Shown in pieces: positions 1 to 8,967 of a stretch of 64,000 nucleotides of DNA. Position 1 is the stretch's first letter. Each line of letters begins with the position of its first letter. The DNA is taken from assembly GCF_020523925.1 (NCBI RefSeq), contig NZ_JAJAPW010000001.1, positions 1 to 64,000 on the forward strand. The letters run 5' to 3'. The DNA is from Neotamlana laminarinivorans. GTDB lineage: Bacteria > Bacteroidota > Bacteroidia > Flavobacteriales > Flavobacteriaceae. The notes under the pieces were generated by a model. It was given only the letters and a program-made list of their open reading frames with translations. It was not told the origin of the DNA and did not search any database. The position numbers were made by a program, and so were the translations under genes.

Positions 1-5
1 CACCC

Positions 6-203
6 TTGAAGTTAGAACGCGCCTGCATATACCCCAAAGATATCCAACGAATAACCGGTCGAACAGAACGCTACGGCCGTAAGTTATTATCTAAAATTAA
101 GCAGCACTTTAATAAGGAGCCACATCAGTTTATTACCATCAAAGAGTTCGCCGAGTATAGTGGTATTAATGAAGACGTAATAAAAGAATATATAATGGAT
201 TAA
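6..203 (+). CDS. Small helix-rich protein, possibly DNA-binding; may begin before the window
   Basis: A 65-residue basic N-terminal half (YPKDIQRITGRTERYGRKLL) is followed by a segment resembling a helix-turn-helix (ITIKEFAEYSGINEDVIKEYI). Short proteins of this look are common hypothetical genes in Flavobacteriaceae. The only start seen is a TTG at position 6 and the frame stays open to the left edge, so the true start may lie outside the window. It runs convergently towards the secretion operon and ends about 20 bp from it. Its function is not recognised and a DNA-binding role is inference. Confidence 0.55.
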   Translation: MKLERACIYPKDIQRITGRTERYGRKLLSKIKQHFNKEPHQFITIKEFAEYSGINEDVIKEYIMD

Positions 204-222
204 AATATAGTAAATACTTTAA

Positions 223-738
223 TCAACGTTCAAAGGTTTTTAATAAAACGTGTGCAAGTAAATACTTTTGTCCAGTCCTGAAATTTTTCTTTACTTCAAA
301 ATGTATATTTATAACTTCTCCTAATTTGGTATGCTGTTCTATATTATAAATCAATGTCATAATCGAGTTATAATTACCGTTTAAAGTAAATTTAAATACT
401 TTAACAGTTAAATTGTTGTCTCGTGTAATATGAGGTTCATTAAACTCTACAATAGAAAATTCGTGACTATCAGCATATCTGTTAATGGTGTTCAAAAGGC
501 TATGTTGTATAGAATGCTCATTAAGTTGATATTTGGTTAATAAAGAATCATAATACTTTTGTTTCTGTTTTAACAAAAATATTTGATGGGGTGTATTCTC
601 AAATAGGGTTTCACTTTGTACTAATTTTTCATGAGTATAAACTAAGTTTATGGTTTTAGAAAAGGCAAATTTATAACATAAAAACAGGGTTATAATAAAC
701 CCCGAAACGGCTAATATGATTCTGTTTCTATTTGTCAT
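223..738 (-). CDS. PilO/GspM-like inner-membrane assembly protein
   Basis: The 171-residue protein has one N-terminal membrane segment (residues about 7-27), a coiled-coil-prone stretch (about 30-70) and a small alpha/beta C-terminal domain. That is the layout of PilO/GspM proteins, which pair with PilN/GspL on the periplasmic side of the inner membrane. It is the last gene of the minus-strand secretion operon and overlaps the upstream PilM-PilN-like gene by 11 bp, which implies translational coupling. Sequence similarity to named families is weak, so the assignment rests on topology, size and position directly after a GspL-like gene. Confidence 0.6.
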   Translation of the reverse strand: MTNRNRIILAVSGFIITLFLCYKFAFSKTINLVYTHEKLVQSETLFENTPHQIFLLKQKQKYYDSLLTKYQLNEHSIQHSLLNTINRYADSHEFSIVEFNEPHITRDNNLTVKVFKFTLNGNYNSIMTLIYNIEQHTKLGEVINIHFEVKKNFRTGQKYLLAHVLLKTFER

Positions 739-1939
739 TAATTAGTATTTTGATACCAAATGAAGAATGGTTTTTATTTTGATCACTGTAATGAAGTATC
801 TCTAATTGTTTTACCCATTCTAAATTTTCTAAAGTGTTTATCCATTGGGAAAAGGCATTGCTAGAATGCGAGTCTCCAAAAACCAAAACAGACCCATAGT
901 GAACCGCTATAGGTCGATTTACTTTGATAGTTTTTTGTAAGGGTTGATAATTGAGTTCCCTTAATAGAATACTTGAAGGCAAACTTGTAGTAATAGCATT
1001 TATATAAAATGAACTTTTTGAGACTTTACTTTTTAAAACATCATCTATCATGACTTTAGATTTTTCTACTTGTGCATTTAGTTCTAGTAATTTGGTTTTG
1101 CTAGCTTCATTAACTTGTAATGTTTGTTCTAAATGATTGTTTTTTTGGAAATAATGATTAAAAATTAAAAAGTTGAGTAATAAGCTTAAGAGAATAAACC
1201 CTAAACTAGATTTTAAAAATACGTTTAAAAACCGCTCTCTGCTAAAACGATTATACAATGTAGAATTAAGAACTGTTAGATTTGATAAAACATCATGAAG
1301 CCCTAGATACAAATGTAAAGCACTAAACAAGGAGAGTATGTGTTTGCTAGAGCTGCTTAAGCCATTAATGTTATAAGAATAGGCCTTAGAAGGATTTGAT
1401 GTTATTTCTAATAAAGGCGAAGTGTGAAGATTAATTTTAGAATTCGAAGTATAAATAAAAGGATCTTCAATAAATTCACTGTAATTAATTAAATGCGTAT
1501 GTCCTAAGGATACACTAAAAGGGTGAAGGTTTAAAGATGTAAGCTCGTTTATAATATCGTTTACGTAGGTTTTTCTGCATATAGAAACAAGAGCGTGTTG
1601 TAAATGTTTTGGTTGTGAGATCTCATAGTAAAAAGACTCCAAATCAATATTAGGAAATACTTGGTGTATGAGTTCTTCAGCGTTTAAATGTTTACCATGA
1701 GTTATGGGTTTAGTAAGTACTTGTTTAGTATTTATAACTAAATAAAAGGGCTTTTTAAAAATACCAGCGGTGTTTAACTCTTCCTTGGTATTACAAGTCC
1801 CTGTGTTTACAATGTCTAAAGTGTTCTTTACTTTTTTTAAAACACTAAAATGGTAGATATCCTTATGGGTATTGGTTGTTAATTCAATGCCAATAAATCT
1901 TTTTTTAAAAAGTATTAATGTTTTTAGTTGTTGTATCAT
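728..1939 (-). CDS. PilM-PilN / GspL-like fused assembly platform protein
   Basis: The 403-residue protein has a cytoplasmic N-terminal part of about 240 residues that reads like a degenerate actin-like fold (PilM/GspL). One membrane segment follows near residues 245-265 (SSLGFILLSLLLNFLIF), then a coiled-coil stretch and a PilN-like periplasmic domain with a typical start (INAITTSLPSSILLRELNY). GspL joins the GspE ATPase to the periplasmic platform, and this layout would do the same. Its start codon overlaps the secretin stop codon. The N-terminal domain is strongly diverged and lacks an obvious nucleotide-binding signature. Confidence 0.65.
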   Translation of the reverse strand: MIQQLKTLILFKKRFIGIELTTNTHKDIYHFSVLKKVKNTLDIVNTGTCNTKEELNTAGIFKKPFYLVINTKQVLTKPITHGKHLNAEELIHQVFPNIDLESFYYEISQPKHLQHALVSICRKTYVNDIINELTSLNLHPFSVSLGHTHLINYSEFIEDPFIYTSNSKINLHTSPLLEITSNPSKAYSYNINGLSSSSKHILSLFSALHLYLGLHDVLSNLTVLNSTLYNRFSRERFLNVFLKSSLGFILLSLLLNFLIFNHYFQKNNHLEQTLQVNEASKTKLLELNAQVEKSKVMIDDVLKSKVSKSSFYINAITTSLPSSILLRELNYQPLQKTIKVNRPIAVHYGSVLVFGDSHSSNAFSQWINTLENLEWVKQLEILHYSDQNKNHSSFGIKILINDK

Positions 1940-4137
1940 TAATATATAACCGTAGGTTTTATTAATACGGTTAATTTTGCTTTCGAGTCGGTGCGACTAC
2001 GTTCACTAAATAACCATTTTATTATAGGTATTCTTGCTAAAAATGGAACGCCTGATCCGGCGTCATTTTTTTCACGTTCTTCTAAACCGCCTAAAACGAC
2101 TATGTCCTGGTCTTTAACACGAATAATAGAGGTAAACTCTCTAGAGTTTAAGTCAGGCGGAGCATCTTCTGCAACGCGAGTACCAAAACTAGATTGTACT
2201 ACAAATATCTCTAATGTAACTTGTCCGTCTCCAGAAACCATAGGCTTAATGGTTAAACCTAATTCAGCGTCTATGGGTTGATAGTTCGTAATTTCGGAAG
2301 TTTGAGGATTATCAATACCATAAATATTTGTTTGGGTTACCGCATAGTAGGAGGTTTGGCCATTACTGAATGTAGCACGATGCCCATTTAATGTAGATAA
2401 TTTGGGAGTTGAGCGTACTTTAATGTTTCCATTACTTTCCATGGCCTTTATGGTTGCTGAGAAATTAGGGACAACACTTCCTATATTTACAAGCCCAAAA
2501 CCATCAAAACCATTTAAAATTTTATTGATAGTTGTCGACCCCAAAGTTAAATTGGCATTAGGGAAGAGGCTGCCTTGAGTTTCAGTTGCACTTTCTCCTA
2601 TATTCCAACTCACACCAGTTTCTAAGGTAGCCGTTTTATTTACTTCTATTATCATAACCTCAATTAAAATTACAGGTACTGGCTTGTCTATTTTATTTAT
2701 GAATGCTTTTAAACGCTCAATTTTGCCACTTGGACCGTTAACGTAAAAGCTATTTAATTCAAAATCAACTTTTATATCTAAATCTGCCGTAATTTCATCA
2801 GGAAGAACACTAAGTAAGGCTTCTGCTTTACTTGATGCATTGTTGAAAGTATTAGTATTAACATTTAAAGTACGCCGACTATTGTTGCTTAAGTTATTAC
2901 TGTTTGTATATAGGTTAGAATTGTTATTAGTATTAAAAGAGTTACTATTAGCAGAACTATAGCCATTAGTGTAATTGTTATAAGTGCTTTGACTATTTGT
3001 TCTCCCAGCTGTTCTGTTTGTAGATGAAGCCCCATCGGGATTACTTAGCAATTCTACTGAACGATGTTGTAAATGTATAATATCTACAGATCTTACACTC
3101 AACTGATTTTCTGTTCCAAAAAAATAGGTGTCATTTTCTTTCTTAAAGGTGAAGGCTGCATTAGAAACGTCCGCATTGGAGGTGGTAGGATTGTTTTTAT
3201 TATTACCACGGGTGCTTTTAGTTGGTGTATTATTTTGATGAGCCTGTGTTTCAAAAATTTTAACCAATAAATCATCAAAAGTAATAGATTTTGTTTTAAA
3301 GGTAATATTACCAGCGTGTTTTAAAGGAGTTGCTGTAAATACATTAAGATTTAATGCTTTACTCAAGTTGTTTATAATACGGCTAATAGGTGTATTATTA
3401 AAGTTAACTTCTAAAAGTTTAGTATAAGAATTTAGAATTTTGTATTCATTTTCGTTTTTATTAAAATGATTTGATAAATTGTTATTGGCTGCCTCTGTAC
3501 TTTCAAATACATAAAAGTTGTCTTTAGTTTTTGTAACAATTAATGTATTTGCTAAAGCTAAGTTTTCCATGGCAACATCAAACGGCATATCTTTTATGTA
3601 GCTCGTAATAGTTTTATTTTCTAAACCAGGAGTAAAGACTAGGTTTTTACCAGATTCGTCTGTAATACGCTTAAAAACATCATAAAGTTTATCATTTTTT
3701 GCATCAATACTAAGCGTTGAAGTACTAGGGGTATACGTAACAGGAATAATATGTTTTTGCGGTGGTAAGGCTTCCGGAACATACTTTTTGATGGATAATA
3801 TATTTCCGGTAAAATCAATGGTGAGATTATACTCTTTACATAAAAAAAGTAATAAGTCTGCTACGGTTACATTAGAGAAATTGTTTACAATAGAAATTTG
3901 ATTAAGTTCTGGTGTTAAATTTAAATTGACTTTATGAACATTTGAAATGCCTAATAAAAAATTGGATAACGATACATTAGCTACGTTTATCTCTGATTTA
4001 ACAGACTCATTTAACCCCGAGTTATCGACAGCCAAAGCGTCTAGTTGATTTTTTATAGTATGTAAACGAGCCTGATTATGTTGTGAAAAACAAGATCCTA
4101 TTATTAAAAAAAATAAAAATTGCAGTAACTGCTTCAT
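1939..4137 (-). CDS. Outer-membrane secretin (GspD/PilQ family)
   Basis: The 732-residue protein starts with a signal peptide (QFLFFLIIGSCFSQ). Several small N domains follow, the first resembling a secretin/TonB short N-terminal (STN) domain (about residues 55-115). Next comes an Asn/Ser-rich low-complexity stretch (about 365-430), an N3-like domain, and a C-terminal secretin domain from about residue 490. Secretin hallmarks are VPVILIEVMIIEV, the amphipathic segment with IKVRSTPKLSTLNGHRA, and VVLGGLEER before the end. It should form the outer-membrane gate of the machine. The two fibre-like genes immediately upstream in the operon are unusual company for a secretin. Confidence 0.92.
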   Translation of the reverse strand: MKQLLQFLFFLIIGSCFSQHNQARLHTIKNQLDALAVDNSGLNESVKSEINVANVSLSNFLLGISNVHKVNLNLTPELNQISIVNNFSNVTVADLLLFLCKEYNLTIDFTGNILSIKKYVPEALPPQKHIIPVTYTPSTSTLSIDAKNDKLYDVFKRITDESGKNLVFTPGLENKTITSYIKDMPFDVAMENLALANTLIVTKTKDNFYVFESTEAANNNLSNHFNKNENEYKILNSYTKLLEVNFNNTPISRIINNLSKALNLNVFTATPLKHAGNITFKTKSITFDDLLVKIFETQAHQNNTPTKSTRGNNKNNPTTSNADVSNAAFTFKKENDTYFFGTENQLSVRSVDIIHLQHRSVELLSNPDGASSTNRTAGRTNSQSTYNNYTNGYSSANSNSFNTNNNSNLYTNSNNLSNNSRRTLNVNTNTFNNASSKAEALLSVLPDEITADLDIKVDFELNSFYVNGPSGKIERLKAFINKIDKPVPVILIEVMIIEVNKTATLETGVSWNIGESATETQGSLFPNANLTLGSTTINKILNGFDGFGLVNIGSVVPNFSATIKAMESNGNIKVRSTPKLSTLNGHRATFSNGQTSYYAVTQTNIYGIDNPQTSEITNYQPIDAELGLTIKPMVSGDGQVTLEIFVVQSSFGTRVAEDAPPDLNSREFTSIIRVKDQDIVVLGGLEEREKNDAGSGVPFLARIPIIKWLFSERSRTDSKAKLTVLIKPTVIY

Positions 4138-4157
4138 AAATGGAGTTAAGTAGGTTT

Positions 4158-5228
4158 TTAATTGCTTTTTTGTATAATTAAATTTAGTTTTTGTTCTAAA
4201 GCTTCAATTCTTATGGTGTTTGTTTTTAATGTTTTATTTTCAGTTTCTAATTCTTTAATACGTTTTTCTTGCTCTATGGTGTAAAGTGTAAGTTCTTCTA
4301 TTTTCTGTAGTAGTTTTGTGCTTATTTCTGCGACTAGCATACCGTTAATTTGCATTTCCTTAGCAGAAGGGATTTCAGGTAAATGTTTGTATTCTTTTAT
4401 AAAAAGTTCTAAATTTTTAAGAGAGCGTAAATGATAATCATTATCAAAAACAAAATCGGCTCCCGCAGTGGCTGTAACTTTTACTTCTTGAGCATGGATA
4501 AGTCCTTTTACAGTTAATGGGGAATCTGGTGATATTGTGCCTATACCAACATAACCATTATCACCTGGGGTTAATATAATATTCCCAGAATTGTTTGCTG
4601 AAGCATCAATTTTAATTTGATTTACCATAGCATTACTACTAATATCAAAAGTCCTTTTGTAATCATTGTAATTGGAATGAATGCTACCATAAAAAGATTC
4701 ACTATTATCAAAACCATAAACTCTTAATTCACTTCTATTTCCATTATTTGATGCTCCAGATCCTAAATATAAGTTTCCTGAATCGATATCTAACGATACA
4801 CTTGGTGTAGTAGTACCTATACCAATATAGCCTGTTATACTACTTATAAACATTCTAGAGGTAGTGGCATCAGAGAAAGTAGAGAGTCTGTCTGTTCTAA
4901 AATCTAGACCATAATTGTATGAATATTTTGATTGACCAACATAAGCACAATCATAATTTGTGTTACTTCCTAACCACCTATGAAATTTTATTCCGGCGGT
5001 ACCATGTTCACTCCATGATCCAAATTGAGCTCCTATTTTATGTGTTGTACTATAGTTATAAACAGTATTAGCAACAGATATAGATTCATCAGTGCCTTGT
5101 AAGGCAAATAATGTTGCAGGATTAGTAGTTCCTATACCAACATTACCATTATCTGGAAACGTATTTTGAGCGGATATTAAAAATGGAACTAAAATTGTTA
5201 ATACGGTTTGTGTAATTTTTAATTTCAT
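4158..5228 (-). CDS. Exported fibre-like protein with C-terminal SDFVF/LLQKIEELTLY module
   Basis: The 356-residue protein has a signal peptide ending near LISAQ. Beta-rich segments are marked by repeated GxxGIGTTxP motifs (near residues 29, 135 and 225), followed by a link to HAQEVKV. The C-terminal module reads GADFVF, HLPEIPSAKEM and LLQKIEELTLY, then a coiled coil to the end. Such proteins are often named tail-fibre-like; the GIGTT segments resemble trimeric fibre shafts. It lies inside the secretion operon between the ATPase and the secretin. A role as exported substrate or surface fibre is inferred from position. No T9SS C-terminal domain is visible. Confidence 0.7.
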   Translation of the reverse strand: MKLKITQTVLTILVPFLISAQNTFPDNGNVGIGTTNPATLFALQGTDESISVANTVYNYSTTHKIGAQFGSWSEHGTAGIKFHRWLGSNTNYDCAYVGQSKYSYNYGLDFRTDRLSTFSDATTSRMFISSITGYIGIGTTTPSVSLDIDSGNLYLGSGASNNGNRSELRVYGFDNSESFYGSIHSNYNDYKRTFDISSNAMVNQIKIDASANNSGNIILTPGDNGYVGIGTISPDSPLTVKGLIHAQEVKVTATAGADFVFDNDYHLRSLKNLELFIKEYKHLPEIPSAKEMQINGMLVAEISTKLLQKIEELTLYTIEQEKRIKELETENKTLKTNTIRIEALEQKLNLIIQKSN

Positions 5229-5237
5229 AATATAAAA

Positions 5238-6422
5238 TTATTGGTTTAATAAAGCTTCTAATTTTAATAATCGTGCTTCTAAATCTTTATTAATATTTTG
5301 TTGTTTTACCAGTTCTTTTTTTAGAGATAATGTTTGTTTGTCTTGTTCTATGGCGTAAAGTGTTAGCTCTTCTATTTTTTGTAAAAGTTTAGCATCCATT
5401 TCTCCTAAAAGTATACCGTTTTTTGCAACTTCTATGGCACTTGGTATATCTTTTAAATGTCCTTTTTCTTTAATATGTTGCTCTACTTGTTTTAAAGTTG
5501 GTAGGTTATAGTTTTCATAAAAAACAAAATCGCTCCAGGTTAATGATGAATTTTCAACCTTTACTTCTTGGGCGCCAATTGTACCTTTTACAGCTAATTT
5601 ATAATTATTGGGATTGTTTGAAAGATCTGTACCAATACCTAGATTACCATTGGTAAGAGCCATTTGAATGTCAGAAGTATTACCCCAATATTGACTTCCA
5701 GAATGAGGATCTCTTTCCCACCATGTTTTTGTGTTTATTCCTGGTGACATAAAAGAATTATCTACACTTAAACCATTATGATGCCTTGCAGTTAACCAAT
5801 CAGATCCATTAGCATCTCTTACAAACCATTCATTTCTCATGACATGATTACTAATAGTACTAATACTATTAATTGTTAAAATTTGAGAGTCTCCTTGACT
5901 TGCTCCCAAAGAATTTGATTCATGAATATTTAGTTTTGCATTAGGGTTACCCGTACCAATCCCTATATTTCCTGAGTTTTTGATAAATAAATGTGATTGA
6001 GTTGTTGTGCTAGTTTCATCCGTTGAAGTGGAAAAAGCCCAACCATCAGAATCTGTATAAGCTATTAGATTGCCATAATATTCGTTGTTAAGTCCTCTTT
6101 TTTGTATAAAGAAGGAACCAATTCCATCTGGTGTTTCAGTTTGAAATATTTGAGTTTGAAAATGATTACCAATACTTACGTCAGGAGATTTCATTCTAAT
6201 TACTGATCCATCGTATGAGCTTTCCGTACTACTCCCATCTAATTCTAATATTGCTTGTCCGGCATTTGTGATTTTTATAATCCCACCATTAACATGAAGT
6301 TTTGCGTTTGGGGTTAAAGTGCCAATACCTACATTGTCATTATCAGGAAAAGTATTTGTTTGGGCATAAAAAAAGCTTGTAATTAGCGCTAAGATTAAAA
6401 TTAATAAGTTGTTCCTTTTCAT
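5238..6422 (-). CDS. Exported fibre-like protein with C-terminal SDFVF/LLQKIEELTLY module
   Basis: The 394-residue protein has a signal peptide (LILALITSFFYAQ), GIGT motifs (NVGIGTLTPNAKLHV near residue 30, NIGIGTGNPNAKLNI, NLGIGT) and the conserved C-terminal block KLAVKGTIGAQEVKVENSS, WSDFVF, HLKDIPSA, LLQKIEELTLYAIEQ, then a coiled coil. Residues about 275-360 closely match the ends of the proteins at 20922, 37909 and 38671, although those genes lie far away on the other strand. It sits 4 bp after gspE and 9 bp before the next fibre-like gene, so it is part of the same transcript. Its middle is variable and unrecognised. Confidence 0.7.
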   Translation of the reverse strand: MKRNNLLILILALITSFFYAQTNTFPDNDNVGIGTLTPNAKLHVNGGIIKITNAGQAILELDGSSTESSYDGSVIRMKSPDVSIGNHFQTQIFQTETPDGIGSFFIQKRGLNNEYYGNLIAYTDSDGWAFSTSTDETSTTTQSHLFIKNSGNIGIGTGNPNAKLNIHESNSLGASQGDSQILTINSISTISNHVMRNEWFVRDANGSDWLTARHHNGLSVDNSFMSPGINTKTWWERDPHSGSQYWGNTSDIQMALTNGNLGIGTDLSNNPNNYKLAVKGTIGAQEVKVENSSLTWSDFVFYENYNLPTLKQVEQHIKEKGHLKDIPSAIEVAKNGILLGEMDAKLLQKIEELTLYAIEQDKQTLSLKKELVKQQNINKDLEARLLKLEALLNQ

Positions 6423-6426
6423 AATG

Positions 6427-7836
6427 TTAGTTAATTAATAATGAGTAAACTTCTTCTATAGAGGTAACACCTTGTTCAATTAACATTAAGGCGTTTTTTT
6501 GTAAGGTTGTTATATTATATGTATTCAAATAAGGATCTATTTCTAAATCATTGTTCTTTATATGTGGTATTAATGTCTTGGTAACAGGTATAATTTCATA
6601 AATAGCTTTTCTGCCCTTATAGCCTGTATAGTGGCAATGGCTACAGCCCATTGCTGTATAATGCTTGGTTAAGGTTTTTGGTATATTAAAATGTTGGGGA
6701 AAGGCTGCTTGAGTTACCGTGGTTTCTTGTTTGCAATCCTCGCATAATTTTCTAACCAAACGTTGGGCGACACTAACGTTTAAAGTGCTTGCAATTAAAA
6801 AAGGGGGAATACCCATATCTATTAAACGAGACACAGTAGCCCATGCCGAATTTGTGTGTATGGTAGATAAAACTAAATGTCCTGTTAATGCAGCACGAAT
6901 GGCCATGTTTGCAGTTTTAACATCCCGAATTTCACCAACCATAATTACATCGGGGTCTTGTCTTAAAAACGTACGTAATGTACTAGCAAAATCTAAGCCT
7001 ATATTTTCTTTTAGTTGTACTTGATTTATACCTTCTAAAGTATATTCAATGGGATCTTCAATGGTTAGTATATTGGTTTGGTCGTCATTTAGTAGTTTTA
7101 AAGTAGCATATAGGGTGGTGGTTTTTCCAGAGCCTGTTGGGCCAGATATTAAAACTATGCCATTGGGTTTTTTTATACTTTCGGTATAAGCATTAAGTTC
7201 TTGTTTTGTAAAGCCTAAACCTTTTAAATCAATATGATCTGCATCCTTGCTTAAAATACGTAATACTATTTTTTCGCCATGTAAGGTGGGTAATGTTGAA
7301 ACACGAATATCAAAAGCTTCATTAAGGTTTTTAAAACTTATTCTTCCATCTTGAGGCAAGCGTTTTTCAGAAATATCTAAATGAGCTTTAATCTTTAATT
7401 TATTAATAATTACTGGATATTCTGAGGCGTTAATTATAAATTGTGCTTTTAGTTTTCCGTCAATACGGTAGCGCACCCTACATGTGTTTTCAAAAGGTTC
7501 AAAATGAATATCACTACTACCAATTTGTTTGGCTTTTAAAAGCAATTTTTCTAAAAAATCTGTGGTAAAGTGTAGGTTTTCTTCTTTGGTATCTTTTTTT
7601 ACCCTAAAATTGGTAGCTAGGTATTGTTTTACAAGTTCGGTATCTTCAAGTTCTAATTGTACGTTTTTACCTAAAATAATTTCCAATTCCTGTTGCAACG
7701 AACTGTTAACATAATCGGTTTTAAAAATTATGGTATCATTTTTAAGGGCAGAGGGAACAATATTATAGGCGTACGCTTGCTCACTACTTATTAGCTGAGT
7801 TAAATGGGTGTCAATATTAAAATTTGGAGTGCTCAT
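6427..7836 (-). CDS. gspE: GspE/PilB-type secretion ATPase
   Basis: The 469-residue cytoplasmic ATPase would power pseudopilus or pilus assembly. It shows Walker A GPTGSGKTT (about 232-240), an Asp box (DPIEYTLEGI), Walker B DPDVIMVGEIRD (about 294-305), a His box (ALTGHLVLSTIHTNSA), and a four-cysteine zinc site CEDC...CSHC (about 365-401) typical of GspE. The N-terminal domain is short. An upstream in-frame ATG at 7872 exists, but it overlaps the prepilin peptidase gene. The ATG at 7836 has a Shine-Dalgarno-like AGGA and sits 4 bp after that gene's stop codon, so I prefer it. Confidence 0.93.
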   Translation of the reverse strand: MSTPNFNIDTHLTQLISSEQAYAYNIVPSALKNDTIIFKTDYVNSSLQQELEIILGKNVQLELEDTELVKQYLATNFRVKKDTKEENLHFTTDFLEKLLLKAKQIGSSDIHFEPFENTCRVRYRIDGKLKAQFIINASEYPVIINKLKIKAHLDISEKRLPQDGRISFKNLNEAFDIRVSTLPTLHGEKIVLRILSKDADHIDLKGLGFTKQELNAYTESIKKPNGIVLISGPTGSGKTTTLYATLKLLNDDQTNILTIEDPIEYTLEGINQVQLKENIGLDFASTLRTFLRQDPDVIMVGEIRDVKTANMAIRAALTGHLVLSTIHTNSAWATVSRLIDMGIPPFLIASTLNVSVAQRLVRKLCEDCKQETTVTQAAFPQHFNIPKTLTKHYTAMGCSHCHYTGYKGRKAIYEIIPVTKTLIPHIKNNDLEIDPYLNTYNITTLQKNALMLIEQGVTSIEEVYSLLIN

Positions 7837-7840
7837 AATC

Positions 7841-8320
7841 CTAATATTGATATAAATTATTAATGATTCCACCCCAAAAGGCTAAGAAAGTAAAATTATA
7901 AAACAAACTCATGTAACCTGCTAAAGGTACATTCTTATGCTTTTGATGCTTTGAAGCAAAAAGATGTAAAGTCAAAGAAAATACTAGAGAACTAGTAAAT
8001 AAAACGATAAACGAAATAGAAGCACTACTAGTACAAAGGGCAAAAAAGATTAAAATATCACCAAGACCAATAACATCTTTAAAGTTACGTTTTAATTTTA
8101 GTTTAGTATATAGAAAAATGACGCCTAGAAGAATAAATACTACTAGCAAATTAAGAAATACTGCACTAAAAAAAAGTTCAGCTAGGGTGCTGGTATAAAA
8201 TATAATACCAAAGCAAATGCCAACTACAGGAAATAAGAACCAATATACTAATCTCGTTTTTAAATCTTGGTAAGTTATACACGTAAGTGTTAGTAGTAAT
8301 ATTAATTTTATAAAGATCAT
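7841..8320 (-). CDS. Short prepilin peptidase (A24 family, peptidase domain only)
   Basis: The 159-residue polytopic membrane protein has both catalytic aspartates of type IV prepilin peptidases: the first in TYQDLKTR (about residue 19) and the second in VIGLGDILIF (the GxGD motif, about residue 88). It lacks the N-terminal cysteine-containing methyltransferase domain of classic PilD, so it may cleave prepilins without methylating them. It lies 7 bp after the pilin gene and 4 bp before the preferred gspE start. Its likely substrates are the pseudopilins at 8328, 41205 and 41527. Confidence 0.88.
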   Translation of the reverse strand: MIFIKLILLLTLTCITYQDLKTRLVYWFLFPVVGICFGIIFYTSTLAELFFSAVFLNLLVVFILLGVIFLYTKLKLKRNFKDVIGLGDILIFFALCTSSASISFIVLFTSSLVFSLTLHLFASKHQKHKNVPLAGYMSLFYNFTFLAFWGGIINNLYQY

Positions 8321-8327
8321 TAAAAAT

Positions 8328-8747
8328 TTAGTCTTTTACAGTTTGTTTAGGGGTGCCGTTTTCATCAATTTCCCAGACATTAAAAATACCGTCTCCATCA
8401 AAATCGGTAATGGCAGTAGCTCTAACTTTAAAGCTGTTATTGTCTGCATTTATAATATCGTAATTATAGTTGCTTGTTCCATTCTCGTTTACAGTTTTTG
8501 GGGGAGTAAAGTCAATTTCATTTAGGTCTGTAGCATATTTACTGTACATAAACCTATAACTAGTTTGCGAGTTGTAAATGTATTTTAACTGCGTTTGGGC
8601 TTCAATACTTTTAGCTTTACTTATTAAGGGCATTAAATTGGGTAAAGCAAGTAATAATAGTATACCAATAATTACCAGTACAATAAGCACTTCTTGTAAA
8701 TTATAGCTGGGTATTTTAACTAAAAGTGATTTATGCTTTAAGCTCAT
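8328..8747 (-). CDS. Major type IV pilin / pseudopilin (GspG-like)
   Basis: The 139-residue protein has a class III signal: a basic leader, then SYNLQEVLIVLVIIGILLLL with Glu at mature position 5, a hydrophobic helix and a proline in ALPNLMP. The globular domain contains an Asp-rich loop (ITDFDGDGIFNVWEID), reminiscent of the calcium loop of GspG. The residue before the cleavage site is Ser rather than the usual Gly. It is the first gene of the minus-strand operon and lies about 77 bp downstream of the CCTTA repeat promoter. It is probably the main shaft subunit. Confidence 0.88.
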   Translation of the reverse strand: MSLKHKSLLVKIPSYNLQEVLIVLVIIGILLLLALPNLMPLISKAKSIEAQTQLKYIYNSQTSYRFMYSKYATDLNEIDFTPPKTVNENGTSNYNYDIINADNNSFKVRATAITDFDGDGIFNVWEIDENGTPKQTVKD

Positions 8748-8793
8748 ATTTATAAAATTTATAGGCAGAAAAATAGTAGTAATCTTAATAAAT

Positions 8794-8853
8794 CAAATGT
8801 ATTTATATGTAACTGAACCCAGCTAAGGTTTAAGCTTATTTTCAGTAAGGTTT
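8794..8853 (-). promoter_or_regulatory. CCTTA direct-repeat promoter of the pilin/secretin operon
   Basis: Read on the minus strand, CCTTA occurs at 8850-8846 and 8828-8824, exactly 22 bp apart. The second copy is preceded by AAGC-N5. Exactly 22 nt later comes TACATTTG (8801-8794), a full match to the Bacteroidota -7 element TAnnTTTG. No -33 TTG is seen, as expected for an activator-dependent promoter. The same layout recurs at four other promoters of this locus. Confidence 0.7.
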
Positions 8854-8888
8854 ATAATGGGGTTTATTTTAAGAATCTAAAAGTTTAT

Positions 8889-8945
8889 CCTTATTAAATT
8901 AACGGTATAGCCTTAGTGAGGCGTGTTAAGTTTTTTAGAAATTTA
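8889..8945 (+). promoter_or_regulatory. CCTTA direct-repeat promoter of Rhs locus 1
   Basis: On the plus strand CCTTA occurs at 8889-8893 and 8911-8915, 22 bp apart, with ACGG-N5 before the second copy. After 22 nt lies GAAATTTA (8938-8945), a weak -7 match that keeps the TTT. The second repeat ends 53 bp before the Rhs start at 8968, against 54-55 bp for the sites at 20841 and 34146. This supports both the site and the choice of start codon. It is divergent from the pilin operon promoter in the same intergenic region. Confidence 0.6.
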
Positions 8946-8967
8946 CCCTAGAATAAAATGTGTTTTT

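Noticed and set aside
1991-2281. A 96-codon plus-strand frame inside the secretin gene
   Set aside because: It is antisense to a well-supported secretin domain, has no recognisable family and no ribosome site; the same holds for similar frames within the other large genes.
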